Assembly (NCBI GenBank): GCA_000827205.1
Contig: KN832556.1
Location: 2,350,969-2,414,968 of the forward strand
Source of the DNA: Plicaturopsis crispa FD-325 SS-3
Taxonomy: Eukaryota > Basidiomycota > Agaricomycetes > Amylocorticiales > Amylocorticiaceae
DNA length: 64,000 nucleotides
Direction: 5' to 3'
This document shows, in pieces, positions 9,811 to 21,430 of this stretch (positions within the stretch are counted from its first letter, which is position 1; every line of letters starts with the position of its first letter). Below the pieces are notes generated by a model. The model worked only from the letters and a program-made list of their open reading frames with translations, made no database searches and had not been told where the DNA came from. The position numbers and the translations under genes are program-made.

Positions 9811-11732
9811 CTATATGCGGGCGCCCTTGACCTTCTCCACGAAAGCCTCCACATCGTCCCTCGTCATAACCGTTGCGCCTTTGATCTGCGCCCGATGGGC
9901 ATTGAACTTGAACAGTCTCGTGGCAACCGCCTGCATTGCAGCTGGCCTGCTCATGTCAAGATTACTAGACATGCTCTCCACGTCCACAGGTTCCTCCTCC
10001 GTCAGAGTGGCCATAATTTGCTCCAGTTTCGCAACCGCCCACGCCGGTGCAGCCGGTCTGCCCTCCGCCTCAAGCGTGTCAAGAAACGATCGGAGGTCGT
10101 GTATCTCGCACGGCGGGGTGGTCTCGGGATCCGCGCCCTTCTCGAAGCGTACAAAGGCATATTTATTGATGGAGAGATCCTTGAAGTCCGTCAGGAGCGT
10201 CCACCCATAGCCGTCTAGGCCTTTCCGCGACGGCTTTGGCAAAAGCCATACACGCCGGTCAGCCCATTTTGTATCCGCATCGCGCGGTAAAGTGGAGAAC
10301 GCGGCCCCGATGGAGTGCGGCCTTGCTAGGGGACTAGCGTACTTATAGATAGACGACTTCGCGACTGGTCCTAGAAGGTCCGATAGCACTTGCACGATGG
10401 AAGCCGGGGTGAAGAGCGGTAATGCACAGGTCGCGCCAGTCCTGTCGCTAACAGATATGAGAGAGAAAGCAGGGTCGTAATCGGCGGCTTCAGCAGCGGT
10501 AAGGAAGGATGGGTGGATGATGGCTTCAAGATGGCTGCTAGCCGGCAGAGATGCGATGAGATCTCGAGCGTCATCGCCAGAGAGGCCTGTTGCGCCCAGG
10601 ACAAGTAGACGTCTGAGGCTGGGGAGCTCCGCAAGCACACTTTGCGTAGCTTGAAGATTTACATTGCGGTTGTCGGATAAGTTCAGTTCGTCGATGTCCT
10701 GTGTCTTCTTGATTTCGGAGACGACCTGGACAATCTGACCGGGCAAAAGATTATAGGACGATAGGTCGAGGACAGCTTTCGCCGTCTGCACCTCAGCCTC
10801 CTCGACGAGTACCCTGACCAAGAGCGCGATTGCCGAATCGGTGAATGAAGCCTGCTTGCGGAGGAAGTCCTCGACGAGGAGATGTTTTCCTGGAATTTGC
10901 AGGACATGTTCGAGCTCAGCTATTCCACCTACCTGAAGGGCATGCTCGACAGCCGGACGCACGACGAGATCAGCAAGCGAGGGAACATGAGCCCGACCGA
11001 TAATCTCCTCTGCCTGGGCAGGAGTTGGTTGTTGTCCATCAGTGACACCGTATTCGTAGGGCCACGCTTCTGCAAGAGACGAAAGCTGGACAAGCTCCTC
11101 CCCCGCCAAGCTAGCGACGATGCTGAGAATGCTCTCCTCTGTTGCCCGTGTATTATCATTTTGCATCTCAGTTGCGCTAGGTCGCGGATACTGCCCGCGG
11201 ACGTAGTCATCAGCGGTCTCTGGAGTACAACCATTATGGCTGATATGGCAGTATGCTGGCCGGGCGAGGTCGGTCACGTCAAGGATGGTGATTCCTTCGT
11301 CGTTGACTGACACACCACAAAAATTAGTCTCGCATAATTGAGGCAAGGGACCAGAAACCCACCACCCCCGTAGCTACTCGAGTCAGCAGAAAGGATATCG
11401 TTGAAAAACGAGACGCCGCTTGTGTATGCCTCTGCCTCATCCCCACTGAGGTCTGTGGTCCACGCAGTCGCGAGGAGGAATGCGATGTAGGGACACGGGG
11501 TGTCGTCGATATGCTTCCCGTACTTCCCATCGATGGCACGGATCTCCGAGCGGATGATAGTCGCGTTATTCTTGGCCAGTGTCAAGAAGCGACGAGTGGC
11601 GAGGAGCGGAAGACGGCCATAACACCATTGGTGGTGAAAAGCGGCAACACAGCGGTACTTTGCTGTCGTATCTTCTTCGGAGATGTGGGGGAGTACGCGT
11701 GCAATCACGAAGGCCTTGTGTCGTTGACCCAT
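9811..11732 (-). CDS. MGQRHQAF-family protein with LRR-like region, copy A
   Basis: Uncharacterised protein of 621 residues in two exons (11732-11363 and 11306-9811), with a 56-bp intron. The start MGQRHKAFVIARV opens a conserved N-terminal domain with RCVAAFHHQWCYGRLPL and GKYGKHIDDTPCPYIAF. After the intron comes NDEGITILDVTDLARPAYC. The middle has leucine-rich, repeat-like helices and strands (LDLSSYNLLPGQ, IDELNLSDN, LPSLRRLLVLGATGLSG), roughly residues 330-430. The C-terminal third is conserved with copy B (DRRVWLLPKPS, FVRFEKGADPETTPPCEIHD). There is no signal peptide or membrane segment. I recall similar N-termini in hypothetical proteins of other mushrooms, with no known function. Copy B lies 374 bp upstream in the same orientation, so this is a tandem duplicate. 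Confidence 0.8.
11307..11362 (-). other. 56-bp intron in copy A
   Basis: Donor GTGGGT, branch-like CTAAT and acceptor TCAG. Removing it joins two frames that otherwise differ and gives GVNDEGITILDV. An intron lies at the same place in copy B, which shows the pair inherited it from one ancestor. Confidence 0.75.
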
Positions 11733-12106
11733 ATCGTCGTGTCCAAGCACAGGTGTTCAGTGACCAGTGACTAGTGACTGAAGTGACTCTCTTTATCGTC
11801 TTCAGGACACCCTGAGCGCACTTGGCCAACACTTAACATATGTACTTACGGCTGATGCTCATGTATGTTGTACGGTGACACGGCCGTTCTTGTCTGGGAC
11901 TGCTCCGTGAAGCTTTGAACACCTCTACCGTCGAGCCCGAGCGCCATGCGATGCGATGCCTTTGCTACGGAAAAGACCAGGATCTCTGTCGCTGCTGAAA
12001 TTTACACGTTCACAAACTATGGTTATGATAGTACATGTTTTTATTTCACGGTTACAATATTCAGCGAGATATCTAGCCAACGAGTATGGTTGTGGTGCAC
12101 TTATCT
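11733..12106. other. spacer between the tandem MGQRHQAF genes
   Basis: 374 bp that must hold the 3' end of copy B and the promoter of copy A. No other gene is seen. Confidence 0.5.
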
Positions 12107-14017
12107 CTAATAGAACCTTCGGGTGGCCATCTGCAACATCGAGTTATACTGGAATTGTTTGCCGATGTCCTCCATGAAGGCGTCGACATCCTCCCTGGTC
12201 ATGACCTCGGTAGCTTTGCTCTGCATCAGAGCGTCCTTGATCTGCGGGCTGAGGCCAGGCATATCGCACGGCGGGGGGTTTTTCAACGCAAGCATGACTT
12301 CCTCGAGCCGCGCGACAGCCGCCGCCGGTGCAGCGGGTCTACCCTCCTCCTCGAGCTTGTTGAGGAACGACGCGACGTCGTGTATCTCGCACGGCGGCGT
12401 CGTCATCGGGTCCGCGCCCTTCTCGAAGCGCAGCAGCGCGTACTTGCTGCGGCTGACCTTGTGACGCGGGAAGTCCGCCGCGAACGTCCACCCGTGGCTG
12501 ATCAGACCGTTCGCCAATGGTTTTGGGAAAAACCATACACGACGGTCGGCCCAAGGCTTGTCGACACCGCGCGGTAGAGAGGCGAAGGCGGCCTGCGCGG
12601 CATGATTGTTTTCTAGAGGATTGGAAATGGCGTAGGGAGAGGACGCAACGGGGCTCAAGAGATCTGTGAGCACTTGTACGATGGAAGCTGGGGTAAAGAG
12701 CGGCAAGGTGCATGTCACAGCACCACTCATAGAGCTAGGGAATACAAGAGAGAAGGCAGGCTCGTAATCAGGGGCCTCAGCAGCGGAGAGGAGGGATGGG
12801 TGGACGAGGGCTTCGAGATGGCTGCTGTTTGGCAAAGATGCGATGAGGGATCGGACGTCCTCTCCAGAAAGGGATGTGGCCCCCAGCACGATCAGGCGCT
12901 TGAGACGAGGGATCTCCGAAAGCACACTCTTCGTAGCCTGAAGATCTACATTTGCGTTATCGGATAGATTCAATTCTTCGATATCTTGTATCCCATTAAT
13001 TTCGGAAATGAGCCGGACGATCTGGTCGGAGGAAAGATGATAGGGTGAAAGGTCGAGAGCGGGATTCATCGCATGCGCCTTCAAGTCCTTTGCAAGCACG
13101 CTAGACAGCAGCTTTATAGCTGAATCAGTGAGCGAAGATTGTTCACGAAGAACCTCCGCGACGAGGAGATGTTTTCCTGGTACTTCCAAAATCTGCTCGA
13201 GTTCGGCTATTTCACCGGTGGAGAGTGCATGCTGAACGGCGGGACGCACGGCTAGATCAGCAAGCGAAGGAACAAGAGCCCGACCAGTAGTCTCGGCCTG
13301 GGCAGGAGCGATTTGTTGTCCATCAGTGACTTCGTATTCACTAGGCCATGCTTCCGCAAGAGACGAAAGCTGGACGAGTTTTTCACCCGCCAGACTGGCG
13401 ATAATGCTGAGGACGCTCTCCTCCGTTTTCCGTGTATTTTCATCTTGCATCTGAGCTGGGCTTGGACGTGAATAATACCCGCGGACATAGTCCTCAGCGG
13501 TCTCTGGAGTGCAACCATGGCTGATATAGCAGTATGCAGGCTGGGCGGGGTCGGTCACGTCGAGGATGGTGATTCCGTCGTTGTTATCTGGCACGCCACA
13601 AAAATTAGGATCGCACATAGTTGATGTGTGAAGAATCGAGTGCTCACCACCACCATCGCTTCTCATTCCGGCGTCTAGGATACCGTTAAAGAACGAGACG
13701 CCGCTCGTATACGCGCCGGCTCCAGCTCCTCTTTCCTCCAAGTCTGTAGTCCATGCAGTCGCGAGGAGAAAAGCGATGTAGGGACACGGGATGTCATCAA
13801 TATCCTCACCGTACTTTCCATCGATCACACGAATCTCTGAGCGGATGATATCTGCGTTGTTCTTGGCCAGCGTCAGAAAGCGACGAGTGGCGAGGAGCGG
13901 GAGGCGGCCATAGCACCACTGGTGGTGAAATGCAGCGATACAGCGGTACCTGGTTGTTGTAGGCTCATCCTTGGGGCGTACCCGGGCGATTACGAAGGCC
14001 TGGTGTCTTTGACCCAT
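12107..14017 (-). CDS. MGQRHQAF-family protein with LRR-like region, copy B
   Basis: Uncharacterised protein, 616 residues from the MGQRHQAF start. Two exons (14017-13648 and 13587-12107) flank a 60-bp intron (GTGAGC ... CCTAAT ... CCAG). That intron has no stop and is a multiple of three, so the region also reads straight through; copy A and the joined sequence GGDNNDGITILDV argue it is spliced. Domains follow copy A: RCIAAFHHQWCYGRLPL near the start, LRR-like IEELNLSDNANVDLQATK in the middle, and DRRVWFFPKP and LLRFEKGADPMTTPPCEIHD near the end. The C-terminus carries an acidic helix (MTREDVDAFMEDIG). An in-frame ATG at 14062 would add 15 residues, but the family start motif favours 14017. 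Function unknown. Confidence 0.8.
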   Translation of the reverse strand: MGQRHQAFVIARVRPKDEPTTTRYRCIAAFHHQWCYGRLPLLATRRFLTLAKNNADIIRSEIRVIDGKYGEDIDDIPCPYIAFLLATAWTTDLEERGAGAGAYTSGVSFFNGILDAGMRSDGGGEHSILHTSTMCDPNFCGVPDNNDGITILDVTDPAQPAYCYISHGCTPETAEDYVRGYYSRPSPAQMQDENTRKTEESVLSIIASLAGEKLVQLSSLAEAWPSEYEVTDGQQIAPAQAETTGRALVPSLADLAVRPAVQHALSTGEIAELEQILEVPGKHLLVAEVLREQSSLTDSAIKLLSSVLAKDLKAHAMNPALDLSPYHLSSDQIVRLISEINGIQDIEELNLSDNANVDLQATKSVLSEIPRLKRLIVLGATSLSGEDVRSLIASLPNSSHLEALVHPSLLSAAEAPDYEPAFSLVFPSSMSGAVTCTLPLFTPASIVQVLTDLLSPVASSPYAISNPLENNHAAQAAFASLPRGVDKPWADRRVWFFPKPLANGLISHGWTFAADFPRHKVSRSKYALLRFEKGADPMTTPPCEIHDVASFLNKLEEEGRPAAPAAAVARLEEVMLALKNPPPCDMPGLSPQIKDALMQSKATEVMTREDVDAFMEDIGKQFQYNSMLQMATRRFY

Positions 14018-14487
14018 GTCGTAGTGGTCGCGAATTTGGAGGTGTAGGCTTTCAGTGATCAAGACGGTCTAGTTGCGCACTCACTCGAAGCCTTTAAGGG
14101 CTCTGGTGCGCGAATTCGATGTACTGGCCTGATAGAGAACAAGAAACTCGAGAACAAAGAAGACACAAAGGACCAGCGATAACAATAAAGAGCGTAGCAA
14201 GCCTGCCTCATGAGTGACACTGGGTCCCACCTGCGCGTTATGCGATTCAAACCCTTTTGTCGAATGACAGTCGGAGACCACAGCTCCTGCGATTGGTACA
14301 GTTTTCGTACTGCGAGCCCAAAGAAACAAGTTTAGAACCAAATCACATAGAGCATGACGGTCGAATATCGGCGATAAGTTTGTAGGAAAGACGACCGCCT
14401 CGAGGAAACCGTAGCTACCGGGCGCCACGCGAGGCAAAGGCGCCCCCTGAAGATCATGGCCATTTCACTGGCTTGCCTCTCACCACC
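14018..14487. other. divergent promoter region between copy B and SEC2
   Basis: 470 bp shared by a minus-strand gene and the plus-strand SEC2 gene. No third gene is recognised. The CTCACCACC just before 14488 is a typical fungal leader context for the SEC2 start. Confidence 0.45.
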
Positions 14488-16184
14488 ATGATGCTCTCGT
14501 TCTCGCCAAATATTCCTTCAAGACCTCTTCCAAAACGAAACGACAGTCTTACAGCTAGGCAAGTCCCCTCGCCATCCGCCTCCAACGCAGCGCAGGAGAA
14601 ACTCTATGTCGAGGTCAACGACGACCTCCGAGACGCCAGACGTGTCCTCACACACGGCCAGGAGGAAGATCTTAAGGCTGCACTGAGCAAAGTAATGACA
14701 CGAGTGACGGAGCTGGTGAGTCTCTTCGTCGTGTCAACGTATAGATAAATGCAATTGCGCGTCGGTCTATGTCCCGGGCACATATAGGACACATGTCAAA
14801 AAGCACTTGGCTCATCTTCATTGTCAGGTCTCCGCACTCAAACAGGCTCAGCGTGCATCTACTGAGCTTGAAACAGCGTTGAATGTATCTCGGTCAAACC
14901 TTCAGCTCCTCATAGCCAACAATGAAATGCTTGAAGAGGCATTATCGCGCTCCTCCGGAACACGAGATGTCGGCTGGCGGCGGTGGAGCGCAAAGGAGGG
15001 CACAGCTCGCGACGAGCGTGAACGCGAAGGAAGTGGCGAGCGCCCACGGAGTATGGACCAAGGCGCGACGTCAGAGGAACCCAGGACGGACAGCCCAGTG
15101 TCACCAGTCGCAGCGTCGCCCGTCCTGCCCTCAGCATCGGACAGTCGGTTCTTCAAGTTCCGGTTCTCCGGAAGCAAGACACCGACGGACAGTGCAGGCG
15201 TTACACCGATACGGAGCCGGTCTCCTGCAAGCGGAGGTACTGCCTCGCTGGGTTCACTATCTGTACCCTCCCGATCACCCTCTATCTCCGACCATGACGT
15301 CGAGCTACACCGAGACAAAGAGTTACTAAAGGAGCTACGGTCGCAAAAGGAAGCTCTCGAGTTGGAACGGACGAAAGAACAGGAGGCGCGCGAGAAGGCT
15401 GAAAAGGACAAGGCTGCACTGGAGGCTGAGATCGAGAGTCTAAGTCAGGCATTATTTGAAGAGGTATGGGTCTTTCGTTCGTTACATCCCCCGGTTGTTC
15501 TGGCTCAAAGTTATGCGTCAATAGGCCAACAAAATGGTCGCGCAAGAGCGCATTCGGCGCGCAGAAGCCGAGGAGGAGCTGCGCGAAGTGCGCATAGAGA
15601 AAGAGGCGCTGAAGAGTGCCTTGCGGATCGTCGAGGGCGAAAACGGACGCCTAAGGACGGATTCACTCACTTCGCTCGCGGCTGTGCATTCGTCAGCGTC
15701 ATCTTTGCCAGATGCATCCTCCTCCAAGTCATCATTGGATAGTGGGAAATATGCATCCGCTAGCCGTGGAAGTCGCCCGTCGTCTCCGGAAGGAGACAGT
15801 GCTTCGCGTCACTCCCATGCATCGACGTCGTCGCTGTCCTCCAGGACTGGCGTCAAGTCGCCCGTTCCGCGGTCGTCTGCACCGTCGCCAGAGCCACACA
15901 AGATACTCGAAGCTGTGGAACTCGTCGAAGAGCAGCCGAGTGCGTCCACGATCAGGCCATCCTCTCCGCCCTTGTCCGACTCTCCTTCTCCGTCTCCAAC
16001 GCCCGATTCCGACGAACAATCCCAGCCATCATCGCCAATGTCGCCCCGCAGCCAAAGACTGTCTCGTATACCGAGGCCGCGGGCAACATTAATATCGCCT
16101 GAGGTCCCTCAGCCCAACGGGAGCTCCCCTCAACTCATCGACGAGCCAAATCCGTGGGGTGCTCAGACTGCCGAGGTTGCCTAA
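14488..16184 (+). CDS. SEC2: Sec2-type Rab GDP/GTP exchange factor
   Basis: Probable exchange factor for the Sec4/Rab8-class GTPase that drives secretory vesicles to the growing tip. Three exons (14488-14715, 14828-15463, 15525-16184) give 507 residues. The decisive feature is the Sec2/Rabin8 coiled coil, split by the second intron: EIESLSQALFEEANKMVAQE followed by RRAEAEEELREVRIEKEAL. It matches the family core ...ASLFDEANKMV. An earlier coiled coil spans about residues 40-150. Ser/Pro-rich disordered linkers separate the helices and fill the C-terminus. An ATG pair opens the frame; the first is taken as start. The SEC2 call rests on the exchange-domain motif; the remaining sequence is low in complexity and fast-changing. 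Confidence 0.85.
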
Positions 16185-16932
16185 TTTCTTGTCCCTTGTC
16201 GCCAACCGCTTCGTTCTTGCCCCGTCACTATGCATTCGCCCTCTCCATCAGCATGTCTTTCTTGCGCATAATACCGACCGCACTATCTATACCCCGTCCC
16301 AGGGTCCACGCACTTACAGAACCTATTACATTCGCATTGACGTATTCCCCTCACGCTTCACGGACAGCTACGATTGGTGACTTAAAAGGTTTTTTCGTCT
16401 GTTCATTGACAGTAGCTAGCTATCGAATGCACACTTTCTCGTCGCTTTCCGCCGATTTTGCTCCGACTCGTCGCGCTCTTCAGCGACACCGGTGTCTCCA
16501 GGCTCGATGGAGGACGTCTCATATTTTTTGAGTGTTCTACGTTTCATTCATCCGGTGTATAGCTATCCTATGTAAGCTTGTCGTGTATTCAAGTTCAAGG
16601 GACTCGTTCGAACTGCAAAAGCGAGATGAATCGCGTCGTACACAACAGCATTAGTTTACAGCGTATATACTATATGTACCTAGTGGAGTGTGGAATATGG
16701 GGAATAGTTCTTGAGCGATAATTTACAACATACACAAAAAGTTCGTAGCGTGGGGTAGGTTAAGACGCTACGGATGTCCTGTCCTGGCTGGCCACCGATG
16801 TCCGCAGGAGAGTAAGGGCATTCGAACCAAACGATGCGCGCCTCTGGAGAGTAAACTTGGAAGGGTCCGGGGAGGTGGGTGCGCCCAGGTCCTAGGCCGA
16901 CTATCGATCAGTGGCGAGGCGGGACTCGAAAC
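16185..16932. other. convergent 3' spacer between SEC2 and SET9
   Basis: About 750 bp of AT-richer sequence with two converging 3' ends. No gene is seen. Confidence 0.5.
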
Positions 16933-19900
16933 CTAGAGAACACACACCTCTTCGCCAGACGATGACTCGTGATCTCCTGCTGGTAAAGACCACAAACGGT
17001 ACGGGGAGGCGGCAAGAGATGACTTCGTTGAAGAAGAGGTGTCGCCGATGTGGTATTTCTGGAGCAATGCCAAAGGACGAGGGACACTGGTAGTGGTATC
17101 CTTGGTCATCGCGTCGTCCTCGGAATCAGCGGTTGTCACCGATTCGACAGAACGCCCATCAAGAAGTTCATGTTGGTCGCGGTTGAAGCGGGAAGAGGTG
17201 GAGGCGAGGTCAGATTCGATTGGGCTGTCAATGTCCTTTGAAGAGTCTTCCGTAGCAGGGGAGCCTGAAGTCAACCAACGTCGGCGAGCAAAATTAACGG
17301 GTGAAGGGCTGTAAGTCAAGGCAGCGAGAACTGCACGGTTTCGGCTTTGATCAGCGGCACGAAGAAGGGCCTTTCGGCGCGGGCTGGTACTAGCGGTTGA
17401 GCTCGAAGACGGATGTCCCTCGACGCTGCGCGGCTGGCTGCTAGATATGGAGCTCGACCGCGAAAGAGACTGCGAATGGCGAGCAAAATGATTTGGGCTC
17501 GGGAACAAAGAGCTGAATCTCTTGAAGCCGGCAGGCGCGGGGACCGGACGGCTGGGCAAATGCACGTCCGAGTCTTCTTCTACTTTAACGATTTCCACTC
17601 GCGGCTTCTTGGACTGAAAACGCTCGTGCGTCTCCGCCGGGTAGGAAGTAGACAGACTGCTTGACCCAGGCGTAGAGTCTCGAATGTTAGGACCATCGTC
17701 GAGTTCGTCGTCACTAACGGGACGAGGCCGTTTCTGCGAGGACCGTCCTTGCAACGACACAGATGCTGAGTCGTTGTCCTCGACGTCGGACTCCGCGCCA
17801 TCACTGTCTGCGTCGCAGTTGGCAAGAATGTCCTTGGCTTTCCCGCGCTCCTTCGCCCTAAGTTCCCTCGCTGACTCCGACTGCAGTCGGGAAGCAGTCG
17901 CAGCAGCCGCCTCGGCTTTGCGAGCAAGTCTAGCCCTCGCCTCCTTCTCTGCTTTCTTTCCGAAGCGCCCGTTCGAGTCTCTCGGCTGGGACTGGACCGC
18001 GATGGACTTTGGCCTTGCCACTTTCTCCGTTTTCTGGATGCCCCGTGGCGACGAAAGGCGTGGCCTGCCTCGCTTCTTCTTGGAGTTGTCGTCGCTGGTT
18101 TGAAGCTGCATCTTGACGCTAGGCATGCTGTTACGCCCACTCCGCGTGCGGCCAGTAGACAGCAACCCCTTCCGAGCGGTGGCAGACATCTCGACTTGAG
18201 TGCGCGTGACGGGCTCTGTCTTGATGCGTTTGGCAGGTCGCTCATCCGCGATACTGTGGCGACGCTTTGTAGGCTTCGAGGCCGCGGCAGCGAGCTTGCG
18301 ATCGATAGCAGGAAGGGCTTTGTGCGTGACACGACGCGCGGGAGATTCAGTCCTAGAGGTGCTTTCTTGCGGCGTGGAGAGACGATTGGCCTGCTCGATA
18401 GTGCGTGCCGGCCAGGGTACACTGTATATCGCGAAGTGCCTCATACATCTGTGTAATGGCCAATGTCAGAAAAGAGGAGCGACAAACAAAATTGGATGAT
18501 ATACCTGGGGCACTCATGCTTTTCCTTCTTCTTCCTGCCCCTCTTATGTGGGTCGGGGTTCTCGAGCCCGAGTCCCCAGACGACCTTAGAGTCGACACTG
18601 ATCAACGGAAGGACGTTTTGGCAAGTTGCACAGGTAGGAAGAGGTTTCCCGTCAGGACCCCGCGGGACGTCCGGTTTGGCGGCACGTTTCGGTGTCGGAT
18701 CCGAGGGCACAACGGAAGCGGAGGGCCTGGTGCGGAGGACACGGCCTTCAGGTTCCTCATCTTCCGCCTTTGCCTTCCCTTTACCCTTGTCCTTCTTTCG
18801 CTTGCCAGCGTCGACAGAGGGCGTGGGCAGTCGCGACTCATCCTCCTTCTTGACGACGGCAGACTGATTCAGCCCGAGCGCAGAACGCGTCGTCTTGCGG
18901 AGGAGGCGAGGAGCTGCATCTTCGGACAACGGAGGAGTGGGCAGGGGACGAGATGTCTGCGCAGGGGAGCAGCTCGTGCTTGAGCTGGCAGCAGAGCCCA
19001 TCGCCTTTTGACGACGTGTCGAGATGATGGACTTGAACGGTGTTGAGCGGTTACTGGCCGACTGAACAGAGGTTTCGTTCTCGTTCTCGTTCTCGCGAGT
19101 AAGTGATAAGGCACTGTATGAGGTCGAGGGGGAGGGCTCAGATTCCTCTGGTGTCGGTAATCCGCCAAGGGTGGGAACGAGGTCCTGCGACGAAGCCCTC
19201 GACGCGGACAGAGAGCTCAATTCGGATTCGTCGTCCACCTCTCCTCCCAAGGCAATGGCTCCGCCCTGTTCCTGTTTCTCCCCGTCGTCCTCGCTATCGT
19301 CCGAGTCGTCCCGTTCCGCGACCACTGCATAGACCCCGCGGCGAGTCCTGCGCTCGTTGACGCGAGGAGCGCCATCCAGTACCTCGGCGACTTCGTCGCA
19401 CGATTCACGGTCGCTGGCGTCCGAGTCGGAACCGCTGTCGTCGTTGCCGTCTTCAGCAGCATAACCGCCTTTGCCATTCTTTTCGCAGGTCTCACAGAGA
19501 CAGTGTCGATTTTTGCGGCCAACTATACGAAAAGAAGTGAGTCCTTACTGCGATCTGAATTAATCGGAGAACATACAATATCCGTCTCCGTAGTGCGCTG
19601 TGACTTCCTCGCCGACAGCAATGGGCCGCAATACCCTAAATGTGATATACTTCCCTTCCCGGAATAGCTCGCAGTTGTTATTGCAATCATGCTATGCAAA
19701 ATTCACAGTCAAATCAGCTGTTCCCCCCGACAAGGATAAGATGAACGTACGTTCACAAAACGCGCCGGTCCCAAAAACAGATGATTGCGCTTCATCTGCC
19801 GCGAGTGTATGACGCTGAAATCGCGTCGCATGTCGGCGTTGCTTACATCGGTCCCCTTGAGCTCCTTGTCTTCTGCCTCTGTGAGGTGGGCCATGGACCC

Positions 19901-20822
19901 CTTCAGTTCTGTGATAACATGGCCGGGGTTGAGCGGGCGTGTAGCGAGGATGCAAAGCTCGGATTTCCCGGTGCGGTGCGAATAGCGGGACGTGTGCGCG
20001 ATTTCGATGGACCCGGAGGGGTGGTATAACTCGAAATATCGTAGTGCGTGTCTAAAGAAGGGGAAATTAAAGCGCAGTCAGCTACAACCTAAGAAAAGCG
20101 TCTTGGCAGAAGTTTAGAATAATCGCGACTAAGATGACGCGCTCATTCCGGAGGTCTCCGCCGTGGCGTCGCATTGCTGCTTCCAGTTCGGGCACCTCTG
20201 CTAATGGATACTCCCATGTAGACGGAGACGAGCAGAGCCATTGGGCTCATTAGGCACAGTGCACTCCAGTCCATACGAGCCCAGCGCACGAGAAATACTC
20301 AGAGGAAAAAAGAGCGCCAGAAAGACACGTACGTGGCAAACGCGTTGATTTGTTTTTGCCTGTACCACCGAAGTTGGAAGCGAACGCCCAAAAGCCTGTG
20401 TGAAGCCATGAGGGTCAATGGAGCGCGCGGTGTAGGGTAGGGATGTGGCACGAACGTTAAAAGGTCGTCGACCGCCTGCCGAGTAGCTTGATGTACAGGC
20501 CCCTTGAACGCAACAAGCTGAAAAGGAAGGCACCGAGCCGTGTTAGCACTGTACTGGGTGTACCGACACGTCGTGCCACAAGCATACAGGAAAAACTCAC
20601 GCGTCGTACAATTTCCAGCAAGTCATCAGCATCGGTCTTGGCGAGGTGCCGGCGCGAGTCCATCTTGTGCACAAGCAAGGGCACGTCGCCCGTGCCCAAC
20701 TTTTCGACCAGGAGATGGCTGAGAAAGTCGTCGTCGTTGGACAGGTCGCGCATGTTCATGATTTTGGTCGGACGCCAGGGAAGGGGAGAGCCCGTCCATG
20801 TTTTGCCCTTCCAAGGACGCAT
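16933..20822 (-). CDS. SET9: histone H4 lysine-20 methyltransferase Set9 (Suv4-20 family)
   Basis: Nuclear SET-domain enzyme that methylates histone H4 on Lys20. The gene starts at 20822 with MRPWKGKTWTG and SNDDDFLSHLLVEKLGTGDV. Further exons give AVDDLLTLLGVRFQLRWYRQ, KQINAFATHALRYFELY, then IEIAHTSRYSHRTGKSELCI and LNPGHVITELKGSMAHLT. Next come RRDFSVIHSRQMKRNHLFLG and, across an intron, the SET signature PARFVNHDCNNNCELFREG. GEEVTAHYGDGYFGRKNRHC and LCETCEKN complete the post-SET part. Acidic and Ser-rich linkers follow, including a run of Glu-Asn repeats (about 19072-19092). A second conserved cysteine block, ATCQNVLPL ... KHECPRCMRHFAIYSVPWP, spans the intron near 18450. The C-terminal 500 residues are basic and disordered with an AT-hook-like KKKRGRPRLS. 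The core is unmistakable; the two shortest introns are placed by eye. Confidence 0.9.
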
Positions 20823-21430
20823 TTTGCGGAAGGCAAAGCGGATACGTGGCGTAGGAGATAGAGATGGTGGTGGTCAGAGTACAAGCTGTGAACGGGGCTC
20901 AGACGCCAGCGACGTCAAGGACAGAAACAGAAGAGACCGAGCACCGAGGTCGGAGTATACTCCAAAGATGGGAAGAACAAATTAGGTGGAAAACGCGACC
21001 CTTTTGCTCTTTATATACACGTAATCTTGTTCGCTTAGATTGTTTATTGGATTGGATCCTTGTCCACAACGATAGCAATTATTTTATGGCACAACAGGCA
21101 TGGGGACAACAAATTCAACAATTGCCACAAGGCTCTGCATGCATGGACACAGCAGTCGCGTTTCATGCACAGACCCGCGATGGCTGGAGCGCTCTGGCGA
21201 TGCAGTGTCGTCCTTGCGATCACGCCGGTAACAGTCTCTCACGTCGAAACGCTGGTGTGCGAGGCAAATGGCATGGATTGTGGCAAGCATATGGTCATGG
21301 TCGTTCATACAGTCAACGCAGTAAGTCCTATTTTTGTGTTTCGCCAATAACCTACTGCCAGCCATCGACACCGTCATTTGTTCAAAGTGAAACATATGAC
21401 AAGAAAATGAAGAGGGACAAGAAAGCAGAC
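20823..21430. other. SET9 promoter region and eS8 3' flank
   Basis: About 600 bp between two minus-strand genes. No additional gene is supported; the frames here have no family resemblance. Confidence 0.5.

Noticed and set aside
9811-11346. A stand-alone shorter gene for copy A starting near 11346
   Set aside because: That frame opens at a non-ATG codon. Splicing a 56-bp intron joins it to the MGQRHKAF exon exactly as in copy B.
8255-14017. A secondary-metabolite cluster around the wax-synthase-like gene
   Set aside because: No terpene synthase, polyketide synthase, NRPS or P450 gene lies nearby; the neighbours are a transposon and the MGQRHQAF pair.
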